A stretch of 64,000 nucleotides of DNA from Cristatella mucedo (GCA_009760855.2 WPIO01000125.1:188001-252000); one strand, 5' to 3'. Positions 33,160 to 60,274 are shown, counted from the first letter of the stretch. The notes: generated from the sequence alone by a model not told the origin. Translations and numbers: made by a program.

Positions 33160-34340
33160 TTCGGCAGGTTTAAACAGGCGGGATATCGTTGGTAAGTTTC
33201 TTCCTTACGATGGCGGCGGTATAAATCTATCGTTTAGCTGCCGGCCCCGAGATCTCGGAATTCCTTGCCCTTGGTCACCAATGACTTTCGTCGGTGACAA
33301 TATTCTAGGCCGACCTATTGCACCTCAGGTTTATTCATGCTTATGACCTACCACGACACGACATGACATCCATTTGTAGCGACCTCTGCAGCTAGATACC
33401 CGCCTTTATCGCTTCATTGCGTTCTACTTCTGCCTCGGACCCACCGATATTTTGGGGCTCCTTCCTTATATCAATGCCCTCCCTGACCTGTCCTCGGTCG
33501 ACAACGAGCCATAAGACACCAATCCCTACTGTGTAGGTAACCAGCGTGACTGCTGTTGATTTTCTGCCAACTCATGGGAGGACAAAAGATTGGCAGACAG
33601 AAAAAAACATGCCCGGAACCGTCTTGCTGCACCGACGCACTCTCTCGTCCGACGAGACCTGTCTCTGGCTAACTAATGACTGACATGCTAGGTAAAAACA
33701 AAAAGAAGGATTACAGCCAATTTACAAAATAAGGCTTTTCCATTTCTGGATGCAAGGTCGCTCACTAGCCGGCAGTAGTTATATCTAGAAGCTAATCATC
33801 ACTCCCTCGATCACTAACTCGATCACGAAGACTGTCTCGTTCTGCGTTTATTCGACATCACTTTCTGACACGTGGACATTAGCGCTGGTTCTTCTGGGCC
33901 TTGTTTAGTACTCCGAGGAAATAACTCTAACGCGGTCTATGGCCATTTACTGTTCATGTGAATGCCTCGAATACTTGCTGTCGACTTGATATTATTGAGT
34001 ACCTTGGCTTCCTCGGTAAAAAGGCTAGCAAGGAAGTGGTAACGGCAAGTCGGACCGCATGCTTGCCCTACATTGAGCAGCTCGAGGACGGCCAAAAATG
34101 ATGGCTTCCAGATGAGCAACGTCAGATGTTCTCCGGAGAAAATTCGCTGCCCCTTTTGCTGCCCTAAAGCTGTCAACCGTGAGCCTGCGACATGTACCGC
34201 GACGCGGTCAAGTTAGTTATGTCAAACAGGTGGCAAGCTTATTTCTAAATATTACTAAATTGTTTGACCGTTTAACGGGCATGAGTGTTTAAGGTTTAAT
34301 AACCAAATGATGAATCCTTCGATTCCCATCAATTCTTAAA
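33160..34340. other. No gene recognised
   Basis: Short frames only. No repeat recognised. Confidence 0.3.
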
Positions 34341-34343
34341 GCG

Positions 34344-34760
34344 TATTTTTATTAAGCAAAGCAAAGAAAGGAAAACAACGCTCTGACCCAGCTCCATTTA
34401 GTTAGCACACTCTCATTTCTGCTTCTTAGTTGTCATTTCTATGAAATAAAGATGCTTCAAATGTAATGTAATGTATTTCCGTCTGTAACTCCACAAAGCC
34501 GTGAAGACTACGTGGATGCTATCCAGGAGAGTTTTGTATAGCGCACTCACAGCTTAAGCGGCTTTCGGTACGCATTCGGTAGCCAGCAGACTTCGTCTCA
34601 CGCAACAAATAGAAAGTGGAAAGCATAGCAGAGTCAGGAGAGCAGTTAAGGTAGTGAGTAGCATGGAAGTAGCAGCTCAGGACCGCTGAAAAGGATGAGC
34701 CGTAGTCGGCAGCAGGATAGTAGTTGTCGTTGCGTACATTGCTTGGTATTATCAGAATTT
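34344..34760 (-). mobile_element. Family B LINE 3' end plus shared downstream flank
   Basis: Minus strand: the coding end (AVLSCYFHATHYLNCSPDS), family 3' terminus and TACATTACATT tail at about 34461, then ~115 bp of sequence shared with 24324-24445 ending at AATAAAAATA. The closest relative in the window is the copy at 24324-24685. Confidence 0.8.
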
Positions 34761-34764
34761 GATT

Positions 34765-35745
34765 CCATTCCAAAAACCAGAACACATTAATTAAACTAAG
34801 CACTCTGAATCAAATAAATATGGACTGCAAGTCACAGCACTAGTGAGATTTTTTAGGCACAGCGTAGCACATTCAAAGATGAACAATTAATGCTAGGGTG
34901 TGCGTAGTGTGTGAGCCAAAGGAAGCCTTCGGTAGGTAAACGGTGGAGGCAGCTAAGGATGAACAGCACATCGGCTACTTGTACAGCTGCTGTGTAGTCT
35001 TGATCAAGACTTGCAGAAGCAATGCCACCTGAAAGACTCCAAACGAGCCGGTCACCGCTATACAGCACCAAGGTCTTTACTGCAGATTGTATACCTCTGA
35101 GTCTGCATGATGGCAACAGCCGAGATGGTAGCCGAATACACTGCATGCCACTAGGCTGCAGCAGAGCAAGCCAAAGAAGCCTAACACTACACTAGTATGA
35201 CCAGCATGCTACCTGTCTACATGCAGCAATATGGAATCAGGGTTTACGTCCTACTTCAGGGCAGAACAAAGCGCATCCAAAAACCTAGCTTGACAAATGA
35301 AATGCGCCCAAACAGGCAAGGAGCAGTGGCTAGACAGCATGTAGGCTACTTTTTTCAACGCGAATGTGGCATGTCGAATGGCCTGCTTCGACGTTTATAG
35401 TATGACGTGCTAAAAAGGCACCGAGGGCTGTACGAATTCTGACATTCCAGCTGGACAATGGGAAATGTGAGGTATCCAGAGAATTACTCACTAGCAAGCA
35501 GTCATGCATGCATCTCTGCACAGATGATTGCAGCACCGAGTGAGGCTCCTCGGTGCTTCTCCTCGATGCCTAGACGGCCATGATGACGGCCAATAGATGC
35601 CTAGAAAGATACTCTAACTGCAGCAAGAATCTTGCCGAGTCAATCCGTGTAAAACAAAGGCACTGTCGCCAATCCCATCACCAGCTAGAGGTAGGCGTTT
35701 CTTTGGCAGCTGCTGTTTGTCATCCATCTGGCCAGGACTCGCGGC
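34765..35745. other. 3' flank of the nucleotidase gene
   Basis: Downstream of the nucleotidase stop codon on the minus strand. No canonical AATAAA was found on that strand between 35749 and about 34450, so the 3' end of the transcript is not located. No repeat recognised. Confidence 0.3.
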
Positions 35746-35749
35746 AATC

Positions 35750-50744
<14,995 letters not shown>

Positions 50745-50969
50745 GGTCAAAAGATGGCGGATGACCTGGATGTATTGAAGACGCGAGCAAGCCGACACCG
50801 AGACCGAGGGCCGAGACCGAGGGCCGAGAGCCGCGAGGAGAGCTGCGGTCGGCGCCCCGGGTAAAGCTGCCGAGGATAAAGTTCGGCAGCATCTAGGAAT
50901 GCTCTGGCCGTCGAGCCCCTGAGCACGCCCATCGAGCGATAAGCTCGGCCAGCGACCAGTTAGGGTGCC

Positions 50970-51685
50970 AAAGTGCCACGTGACTCACGACCGATTCCCG
51001 GAGGCCAGTTTGCAAGGGAGTCACTGACCCGATTCTAGACTCCATCCAGCTACTGCTCATACGAACAGTCTGCTTCTAATCTTCCTGAGGCCTATAGTGG
51101 CTTCTCAATATGCCAGTGACCTGGCGATTTCATTGACGCCACCAGGCTCAATGCCCGGTGCCTCGGAGCGAGGCGCGTTGCTGCTACTCCCAATAAACCA
51201 CTCACGTCATAAACTCAAGTGGAAATCAAGGGTTTGGTAGTGTCTGGCAGCTATTTCTTAATAATAAACAGGTAGCAACTAAAGAGGCTGCCGAATGATT
51301 CCTTCAAGGGTGCAGTTTCTACCAAGACTGCTGACAGTACAGCTATTAGTGAGGTAAATCGACCCCATGTGCTCCTCCTCGAAGGATCAGTAAAGTCGAA
51401 GCTGGGTTTGTTACATTTAAGGCCACTTCCAGCTTTCAGTCAGGGTGCTGACACTGGACCGACGTAAATTCATAAAATATATCCTAGCTGATTCAATTTT
51501 CTTACTCGTAGCCTTCATGGGTGGTGGACATCAAGGAATAGCCATGGATGTACTGTATAACCCTCCCCCCGAGCAAAACATGTACTTTTCCAAAATTTCG
51601 GCTCCTTTGAGCTTCGAACTCATAGGAGCCGCCGGAGTAGTAGGCTGCAACCACGCAGCCTCCTTTAAAATAATGGCAATTTACT
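50970..51685. other. No gene recognised
   Basis: Upstream flank of the nucleotidase gene. A 148-codon frame (51445-51891 +) runs into a SINE and has no recognisable domain. Confidence 0.3.
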
Positions 51686-51689
51686 TGTA

Positions 51690-51830
51690 TAGCGCCATCA
51701 GAAAACTTAATCCCTATCGGGGCGCTTTACATGGGCCACAGGACTCGATCCCTAGACTTCGGTCCTTGAAGGCCAGCACCTTACCCGTGAGCCCAACCAG
51801 CCAGACCAATTCGGTTTCTACCCATTCTGA
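51690..51830 (-). mobile_element. tRNA-derived SINE, family 2
   Basis: Minus strand: TGGTTGGGCTCACGGGTAAG, GTGCTGGCCTTCAAGGACC, B-box-like TAGGGATCGAGTCC, then TGTAAAGCGCCCCGATAGGG and TTTTCTGATGGCGCTATACA. This is a tRNA-like head joined to a LINE-A-type hairpin. Confidence 0.7.
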
Positions 51831-51839
51831 CATGCCACT

Positions 51840-53915
51840 GAGAATTATGGCTCCGACAATAGACCTCGCGAGCTTAAATAATTCAGAGTAATTGCTGGTG
51901 TTTGCATCACAGCTCGCTCCACTTCGACAACGTTTGAGACTTTACGAGCTATTCGGACTCTGTGTACGTTTCTGTACAGCCTTCCCGATCTGGTGCTCCT
52001 CAAAGTGCCGGCAAGTGGTCCCGCTACAAGGACTCTTGCATTGGCTACAACTATCTACGGTTCGAGAGAAGACAACTTAAAATCATGACTTGAATCAGAG
52101 AAGAAATATGTTACCAACTCTCCCTGAAATGACGTCAATATAGACGTAAGCATTTTAACGCCAGAACCCAAAAAGCTCTACCATCAAATGACTAAGCGAG
52201 CAACAGGCACTACCTGATGCCCAACGGGCTTTAGGCGCAGCACACAGCACTTGATCCGTCGGTGTCCTTGCATGTCGATGCCCGGGTTAGCAGACACGGC
52301 AATCAGTACTGGGGCTGCTGGGTACTGGGGCGGCTGCACCCCTTTTTCGCCGCCTGCCCAGCTACTGGAGCATCAGTTGGCGTTGGAGTATAACCAATAT
52401 CGGGACAGGCTGTGAGCCTTCTTTAAGTTCACCTCTGGTAAACAGATTTGCGTTGGACTGTCACTTAGCACCAGTCTCGTTGGAGCGGCTTAGCAATTTC
52501 CCAGAGCAATCGCAAGGGGGGCAGAGAAACGAGGTAATTTAGAAACTACCTGTTGAAACACACTCCCGATTAGAGTGCTGGTGGCCTGGAATATAAACTT
52601 TGGCTAAAGATCTGTCGACGACTGCAAGTGCAGCAAATACAACCAATTTTCCGTTGGAGCTTATTCTGTAAACAGGGTATGTAAGTAAAAAAAATGCGAA
52701 AAGGATACATCACACCGATCTGGTGAATTGGGCCCAAGTCGTTGATGCCATTGGCCAAAAGAACAGTCGGTTGACAGATCGCCGGTTCAAAAGCGTAGGA
52801 AGCACCAAGCCAGCGAAACTCAGTATAGTTCAGTTTTAAATCATGCGTACAGAAGCATAGTTTAGTCTTAAATGCGCCTATCTATGTGTTTTCTGGGAGA
52901 CAGGTCGTATTCCTTTAACGTGTGGCCAGTTTGATAGCGAAAGTATCGCCACGGCTAAATGGGCAGCCAGCGTTTGTGAGAACTGCGACGCACCATGTCT
53001 GAGGGTAAGCTGATCAGATTGCCTTAACTCATGCGTGAGCCATGCGACTCATATAGGAGCACCTTGATATGCTAACACGACCCATTCAAGTTGCCAAGCG
53101 TCTGCTTGGGCAAGCAGTCAGGCACATTGGCCGAGATTTGATTAAAGTTGTCACTCTACCATCATGAGGCACGTCTAGAAGCTACTCAGCATCGCTTTAT
53201 GCTGCAACACCGCAGTTTTCGTGCTTTCGCTTCTCACATAAGTAATAGGTGAGCAATTACTTAAATTACTTATGTCGCAGACGGTTTAAATGTTATCCAA
53301 ATCAGCGTAGAATCTGGAAATTGTACTTGGCTGTTACCTGCTTTATTTTCCGCTTAATTCTCAAGTATCTCATAACTCTGTACACTGTTTTACATCTGCC
53401 TAAATACGGTAGCTGCCGCGTTCGCCTGCCATAGTCTGTATGGGGAATAATCATTTTAACCCATAAACTCTTTTTGGACAAAGAAGTACTCCCACGAGAT
53501 GGTGGCGTCTTTTTCAAGTTCCCTTCGGGTTGAAGTTTCACTCCAATCGTCTAAGGACTTTAATTCTTGGCTTTCACCATCGAGGAGATAACAAATAGTC
53601 GCAGAACTTTTTCAGCTTTCTTGAAGCTACTTTAAGCTATCTGCAGCTAGTGTCTATTGACACTCTCGTGCTACGATCAATATGTGTGCAGTTCGTCCTC
53701 CAAAGACTATTGAATATAAGACATTAGTTAGTGATATCTGAAACGTGAAGGCATCGTATAATGTATATTTTGGGCTGTGATGACTGTCGTGCTTGCGCAC
53801 CTGGTCAGTACGAACGAGCATGCCGCGCCATTAAAGACTTCAGCTGTGACTTCCAGACAAGGCTCCTGTAGCACACTACTACTTGTCGGTCTTCCTGCCT
53901 GTGCAATATGACTCT
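51840..53915. other. No gene recognised
   Basis: About 2 kb with short frames only and no clear repeat. Confidence 0.3.
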
Positions 53916-53919
53916 AGCA

Positions 53920-54235
53920 TCTGGTGCGAAACTCAGCAGCTAGGCTGATCTGTCGAAGACATCACCACTGAAACACTACACCACTGCGAACCTACCTGCA
54001 CTGGCCACCTAACTCAGCGTGTCGACTTCAAGGTTCCTTTGGTTTGCTTAGCACGCTGAAATCTGACAGAATTATACTTGTTTGTTTCTGCATGATTGCT
54101 AAAGCATCATGCCTGATAGGAAACTAGCCCTTGGTTACTGATTTTCTCACCGTGAAATGTAAAGCGCCTGGGTAGAGAAGTAATTCACTTTAGTCAATAT
54201 ATAAATTATCTGATATTATTATTATTATTGCTATA
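53920..54235 (+). mobile_element. Decayed family A-like LINE 3' end
   Basis: Translates with shifts to a peptide resembling LVQNSAARLVCRERRS and the DFKV block, then a diverged 3' UTR, AAAGCGCCTGGGTAGAGAAG and an ATTATTATTATT tail. Confidence 0.55.
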
Positions 54236-54244
54236 TTATTAAGA

Positions 54245-54545
54245 TTATGTCGCTCACCTTTATGTCCCTCCATTGTCTTTCTTCTGCATACCTATTTCAA
54301 TATGTTTTACATCAGGCCTCCTGCCGCACTACCCACTGTTCTGACTCTGGGCGATTACTTGTGCCCCTAACTAAATTCCAATCTCTTAAAGACCGCGCAT
54401 TTAGTTGTTATGCTTCCAAGGCTCGGAGCTCACTGCCGACTAGAATCATTTCATCTCCTGATCTGAAAACTTCAAAAAGAAGCTAAAAGCCTACGTTACC
54501 CACACACCCATTAGTCTATCAGAATGAGTAATCTTTTTGTGTGGT
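54245..54545 (+). mobile_element. LINE reverse-transcriptase C-terminal fragment
   Basis: Open frame with LKDRAFSCYASKARSSLPT and ISSPDLKTSK, matching the C-terminal block of family A. It follows the preceding element's tail directly, in the same orientation. Confidence 0.6.
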
Positions 54546-55014
54546 TGTGCGTTACGAACCTGTGCACGCCGTGGATTGAGCTAGACATGCGTGAGACATA
54601 TTTGGTATAACATCTTAGTGAGCTTGTCTTTTGATCCTATGTGATTTTCGTGCTAACTGTTCATGATTCAGTGCATAAAGCTCGTCAGAGATCATAAAAA
54701 TATCAGCGGCCATTTGTGTCTTCTTGTATGCTTTTGGATGCTTGTCTAAGCACGATACTAGGATGGTTTAGCATCCTTGCTAATCATCAACTATTGGCTA
54801 TTACATCTATGGAAGCAAGTTTCTAAGTACCAGAATAGAGATTCGCTTCTCGTAAGGCCCTATTAAAAAGACTATTTTTATAGCTATTCTTATTAGTTTA
54901 ATTAGTTTTCCTTTTTTAAGTTGAACTTTCTGAATGATAACTCGGCGGTTGCACATTGCGTAGTCGGCAAGGGAAAACGGTACGCCATCTTGTAGAGTCA
55001 GAAGGTTGAGTTAA

Positions 55015-56354
55015 TAATAATAACAATAATATTTATGTACTTGATAAAGCGCCCTCAGAAAACTCAATCTCTTTCTAGGTGCTTTAAATTTGCTGCAAAG
55101 GGAAATGCAATTGAATGGTAAGTAAAATCATGCTTGAAAAACAAGCAAAATGAATAGCATGGTTAGGGGTGACATGCACAGGGTCAGCATGCGAATGTGG
55201 TTAGTGGCAGCATGCACAGTGTCAGCACGCATTAGCACGTAAAGCACGAATCACAGGGACCCACTAAATGCTGTCCTAAATAGGTGTGTTTTTAGGTTCC
55301 TTTTAAATGTGGTCAGGTCAGGGGATGTTCTGACGCAGGTTGAGAGGGAGTTCCAGGCTTTGGGAGCATACGAACTAAATGCACGGTCTCCAAAGGATTT
55401 AAGGTTTGTACGAGGTATTTGTAGACTGCTGGATTCCGAAAAGCGGGTGGTACGATGCTTGGCCTGATGGGGGAGTATGTCGCAGAGATAGGCCGGAGCC
55501 ATAAAATGAAGGGACCTAAAAGTGAGCGATAAAACCTTGAAGTCAATCCGTTGCTTGACTGGTAACCAGTGCAGGTCGGCGAGAAGTGGAGTAATGTGGC
55601 AACTGCGACGCTCACGACAGACAAGCCTAGCTGCGGAGTTTTGCACCAGCTGCAATCGCCTGATCGCACATGCTGGTAGGCCAGTAAGCAGTGAGTTGCA
55701 GAAGTCGAGACGAGATGTCACGAATGCAAGGACCAACTTAGACGTGGTATCCTTATCTAAACAAGCCCGAATTTCAGCGATGTTATGAAGCTGAAAATAG
55801 GCAGATTTGACTGTGGAGCTGAGATGGTCGTCTAACGAGAGGTCGCTTTGGAATATGACACCCAGATTTCGAGCTGATTCGACAGGAGATATGCTGGCAG
55901 AGCCAGTTTTGAGAGACAGCCTTTCCAGTCTCTGAATCACACTGGTTTTCCCATAACTAGTAAGTTAGTTTTGTCATCGTTTAGTTTTAGAAAATTTGCT
56001 GCCATCCATGTGTGGATGTCATAAATGCATGCAGCAAGTGAGTTGAGAGAATTTGAGGTGCTTGAAGGCTGGGAGGGATGAAAGCAAAGGTACAACTGAG
56101 TGTCGTCCGCATAGAAGTGGAAGCCTAGATTGTGCTTGGCAATTACATCAGCAAGAGGCAGAGTATAAACCGTGAAAAGAACCGGACCTAGCACGGAGCC
56201 CTGAGGTACTCCATATTTCAGAGGTACTTCAGATGATCTTTGTCCATTCACGTCAATACTCTGGAGTCTTGGTGATCGATTGTATCAAAGCTCCCGAAAG
56301 ATCGAGCAAAACAAGCAGAGATACTTTACCCAAGTCTGCTTTCCTAAGTAGGTC
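55015..56354 (-). mobile_element. Family A LINE, longest copy, with reverse-transcriptase core
   Basis: Minus strand: VSLLVLLDLSGAFDTI (motif A), then GVPQGSVLGPVLFTVYTLPL, HFYADDTQLYLCF (catalytic YADD box), AANFLKLNDDKTNLLVMG, and a 229-residue frame from SARNLGVIFQSDLSLDDH to FRTAFSGSL. Then the 3' UTR, hairpin at 55035-55085 and a TTATTATTATT tail. 5'-truncated within the reverse transcriptase, with one frame break near 55940 and another near 56250. L2/CR1-like clade. Confidence 0.9.
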
Positions 56355-56640
56355 TTTGTAATAATAATAATAATAATTCACTTGATAAAGCGCCCTCAGA
56401 GAACTCAATCTCTCTCTAGGCGCTTTACATTTGCTGCAAAGTGAAATGCAATTGAATTGTAAGTAAAATCATCCTTGAAAAACAAAAAAATGAATAATAT
56501 GGTTAGGGGTGACATGCACGGGGTCCGCATGCGAGTGTGGTTAGTGGCAGCATGCTAGGTGTCAGCACGCATAAGCACATCAAGGACGAATCACAGGGAC
56601 CCGCTAAATGCTGTCCTAAATAGGCGTGTTTTGAGTTGAC
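56355..56640 (-). mobile_element. Family A LINE 3' end abutting another copy
   Basis: Minus strand: coding end, 3' UTR, hairpin AAAGCGCC/GGCGCTTT and a TTATTATTATTATTA tail that touches the 5' end of the copy at 55015-56354. Confidence 0.85.
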
Positions 56641-56649
56641 CACTTCCAA

Positions 56650-57955
56650 CTGATTTAGGAGGTACGCGGGGAAGGTAGCGACTCGAAATCCACTAGGAAA
56701 TTGTCCCACAGTGTACCAAATGTCCAAGGACTTAGCTGAAGCGGATGGAGGCTGTCCATCGAGGATTTCCTATAGCTCATAACCATTTCCGCTTCCTTTC
56801 CTGCATACGCACAGTGCCTTGAAAGAGATTTAGATCTCTCATACTGCTGTGTGAACGTATTAGTATTTTAATAAACATAGTTATTATTGTGACTAGCCTT
56901 TGGAAGCCTCTTACTTCCTTCCTCTACCTTAGCAGTTTGGCTTGCTTTGACATTTTCTGTCGCTCTCGCTCACTCTTTGTTAGTCTACTCCACAACGCCT
57001 GCACTGATTCCTTGCTAATTATGGTATATGCTTGCACATGCACGTCATTTCCAATCAATTCGGCTATCGGTGGCAATCTAGAAAAATGTTCCAATGAGTA
57101 CGCAGATAAAGCAGAGAGGATAATTCTGTGATTTCGCTTAGCAGGCGCAATATTACCTGCATTCCCAGTTTCTTTTAAACACTCTACTGGATGATGCTGC
57201 GTTCTTATTTTGATTTCTTCTGCCAGCTGATATTCCCGCAGAGATAGCCAGCACGGGTGACAGGCAAGCGTTTTCTTGATCCACTTTCGCAGTTTGAGCG
57301 TCCATGTCCTATTCTGGCTCTAATATAGCAGCGTGCTCTTTGTTCACTACAATTCGTTGCAAATCAGCAAATTGCGGGATTATCACTGCAGACAGTGGAG
57401 ATGAGCACACGCGCACCACCAACTCAAGCAATTTTGCTTCCGGGACGCTCAAAGTACACAGCCACTGAATGGCAGTGACAGTCAACTCTACCATATTCGG
57501 TACTTGTTTCTCTCCATTGTCTTCTTTCTTTCATGTTGACGCCTTGTGCGTCCTTAGCCTTATTTCAGCCTTCGGCACTGAGCATTCATTTCGCGCTTCC
57601 AATTGCTTTTTGAAGAGCCTCTCCAGTTGAAAAAAGCTTTGATATGGAATGAAACAAAAGAATGAGATCTTTAGGCAGTCTGGCTTAGAACGCTGGAAAG
57701 ATCCAGCCGGCCTTAACTAATATTCCGAATGCGCAGTTGCGATTCTGAACTTAAGGCTTTTTCGCGAAGAAAGCTCTTGTAACGGATAATAATCCGAGGT
57801 GGTGAATGACATACACTGGTGAAGCTAGCGGCTGGAAGCACGACTAAGAAGTCGCATATGTTGTAGCGATGCCGCAATCAGGAATGCCCATGCCTTATAG
57901 ACAAGTTCGTGCCTTTGAGTAGATTTGTATATTCAAAAGTTACGGAAGGGCTGGA
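56650..57955. other. No gene recognised
   Basis: A LINE-like terminal hairpin variant lies at 56805-56885 (+): CAGTGCCTTGAAAGAGATTT and AGATCTCTCATACTGCTGTG. The rest has short frames only. Confidence 0.35.
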
Positions 57956-57959
57956 TGCT

Positions 57960-58285
57960 CACAAGACGAAGCAAAACGTCTCTCATCTCTAACATCTGAT
58001 TTGATCATATTTAAAAAGCTAAAAACTTTTCTATTTATCACAGCATTTAGTTGGTCCCTGCGATTTATCCTCTGTGTGCATATGCGTACTGACACTGTGC
58101 GTGATGCCACTAACCATATTTGCATGCTGACCCCGTGCTTGACACCGATAACCATGTTATGCTTGCTGTCATTAAGCATCTTAGCACCAACCATTCTCTC
58201 GCGCTTGCTTTGCAGCAAATTTGAAGTACCTAGAAAAAGATTGGTTTCTCTGGGGGTGCTATAACAAATTTATTATTACTATTAT
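57960..58285 (+). mobile_element. Diverged family A LINE 3' end
   Basis: FKKLKTFLFITAFSWSL matches the FKRNLKTHLFRTAFSGSL block. 3' UTR with GATGCCACTAACCATATTTG and ACCTAGAAAAAGATTGG, and a TTATTATTACTATTA tail. Confidence 0.7.
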
Positions 58286-58487
58286 AATCATCCAAACCAT
58301 ACAGCTCCACCAAGTGATCATCGCTGCAGATGTTAGGCTATTCTTCATAAAACATAGATTATTACGAGCCTGGTTTTTATGTTTATAATTTAGGAACCTC
58401 TAACAATCTCAAGCACTGTCATAATCTGGTTGATTTAGCATACCAACATTTCACAAAGGCAATACCTCCGTTGCTCAATAACCATCT

Positions 58488-58575
58488 GTAATAATTATAA
58501 TAATAATGCACTTGATAAAGCGCCCCCAGAGAGCTCAATCTCTTTCTAGGCGCTTTACATTTGCTGCAAATTGTC
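58488..58575 (-). mobile_element. Family A LINE terminal hairpin
   Basis: Minus strand: TTTGCAGCAAATGTAAAGCG, CCTAGAAAGAGATTGAGCTC, TCTGGGGGCGCTTTATCAAG and a CATTATTATTATAATTA tail. Confidence 0.8.
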
Positions 58576-58579
58576 CTTG

Positions 58580-59040
58580 AAAGTGTATTCGAGTATTTAA
58601 AGCCGCGCTACATTCTGAAGCAGTGGCTCAAGCCAACTCGGCGGCATCTCAGTACGATAGATCTGAGCCGTCAACTGCGTGAATGCAGGGTACATTATAT
58701 TTTATTTCGCGTAACTGCAAATGAACTACCCCAAACCCCTCCTCCTTAGAGTCCATAGGCACCCAACCAAACCAACACTGCTAAATGCAGTCACAGCTTG
58801 GATCTATTTTGAACAGCTCTCAGAACTTTCACAGGAACACACTGCGATTCCATCGTCCCCTCAAAGACCACTTAAGGAGATTGACTATTTCATGGCGTCC
58901 ACATTCGGTGACTTGGCAAGGACAATACTAGCCATGATAATAAAAAATAGAAGCACGTGTGTGTATAACATCGGAAGAGAACTTTATCTCTTACTAGACA
59001 AATAGACGGGCAATAAATAAAGCAACTTATTAGTGATAAC
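58580..59040. other. No gene recognised
   Basis: A 94-codon frame (58721-59005 +) without a known domain. Its end runs through a SINE or LINE-like hairpin remnant (GGAAGAGAACTTTATCTC). Confidence 0.3.
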
Positions 59041-59062
59041 TTGCACAGCATCAGCACGCATA

Positions 59063-59063
59063 A

Positions 59064-59111
<48 letters not shown>

Positions 59112-59178
59112 ACATGCACACACACGCGCGCGCGAACACACGCGCGCGCGAACATACACACACACACACACACACACA
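59063..59178. repeat. (CA)n microsatellite
   Basis: Two pure CA runs with CGCGCGCGAACACA interruptions between them. Confidence 0.95.
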
Positions 59179-59214
59179 CGACAACTAGCACAAACCGAGC
59201 AAATCGATGGGTGC

Positions 59215-59590
59215 CTAGCTTCATTTTAAATTTCTGCAAGTCTCTTCTTGTAGTGGTATTAGTCGGGACATCAGTATTCCTGACTTCGGGTGCACGCGAA
59301 CCGAAAGCGAACTGAAGGCGCAATCTCCGGAGGATTTCAGGTTGATCAGAGGCAAAGCTATGCAACTTGATTCATAATGGCGCTCGGTATGACGCGAAGC
59401 CAGACGAGGACGTACTTCCGATAGGAAGGCCTGAGCAAGAGAACGAAGGTACCTGGAGTGAGTGACAGAATCTTGAACTTCGCTGCTTGTTGGAGAGCAG
59501 TAGGTTGGTGAGAAGTGTTGCATTGTGGCAGCGTCGGCGTTCGCAACAGACAAGCCTAGCTTCTGACTTTTGCACCAACTCTAGGCGCGT
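59215..59590 (-). mobile_element. LINE reverse-transcriptase C-terminal fragment
   Basis: Minus strand: QKSEARLVCCERRRCHNATL matches QNSAARLVCRERRSCHITPL of family A. Later parts are frame-shifted, with [12 protein letters not shown] matching NLKSFGDRAFSS. Confidence 0.65.
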
Positions 59591-59594
59591 TATT

Positions 59595-60160
59595 GGACAG
59601 GTAGAAAGACCTTTTATTAGTTTGTTACGTAAGTCGACACGATGTCAAAAATGCACAGGCCAGATCGGCGGGAGGACTAACGGGAGGGTTGTGAGTCCAG
59701 AGTGAATCTCACATTAGAACGGACTCTCCGACCTTATGTATTTTGCTGAAAGGGAAGCTTGAACATTGATCCTTCTAGATCGCTACAGGGATTGGTAGGT
59801 ACACTTGACCTAAATTAGTTGGATTTAACCCAAAAAGACGGCACCCTATGACCTTATCCGGGCCAAAAATCGTTAGAAATTTGACGGAAATGCGCTATGC
59901 TCTCATTCAAATATTCAATCTCTTCCTTACAGTAGTAACTGTCCTTTACCTCCAAAAGCATGCACATAGTTGACCTTCGAGTTCAACCAATAGTGCTGAA
60001 AAGAAACGACCATTAATATTGGTACCAATAATCCAGGTGGCAGAACATCTGCTTCTTGGCAAGGCCTCAGTGGCATGGTTAAAATAAGGTGAAAATAAAG
60101 TAAAAATAATGATCGGCTGATTCAATAGCTTGATTTAAAAAGCAGCAGACGAGCCTTGGC
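59595..60160. other. No gene recognised
   Basis: Short frames only. Nothing supportable. Confidence 0.3.
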
Positions 60161-60164
60161 GGCT

Positions 60165-60270
60165 ATTACTTCATCTTGCAGTGGGCAATAAGGAATTACC
60201 TGCTGCGAGACTCAAACGTAAGACCTGGATCGTGAAGTGCCTCACCTTAACTCAAGGCTGAGATCCACGC
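60165..60270 (-). mobile_element. tRNA-derived SINE, family 1, decayed
   Basis: Minus strand: GGTGAGGCACTTCACGATCC, GGTCTTACGTTTGAGTCTCG, then CACTGCAAGATGAAGTAATA and GCCGCCAAGGCTCGTCTGCT, the order seen at 7860-8000. Confidence 0.55.
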
Positions 60271-60274
60271 TGGG

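Noticed and set aside
51445-51891. 148-codon plus-strand frame
   Set aside because: It crosses an antisense SINE and has no recognisable content.
58721-59005. 94-codon plus-strand frame
   Set aside because: No domain, and its last part runs through a repeat-type hairpin. Treated as chance.
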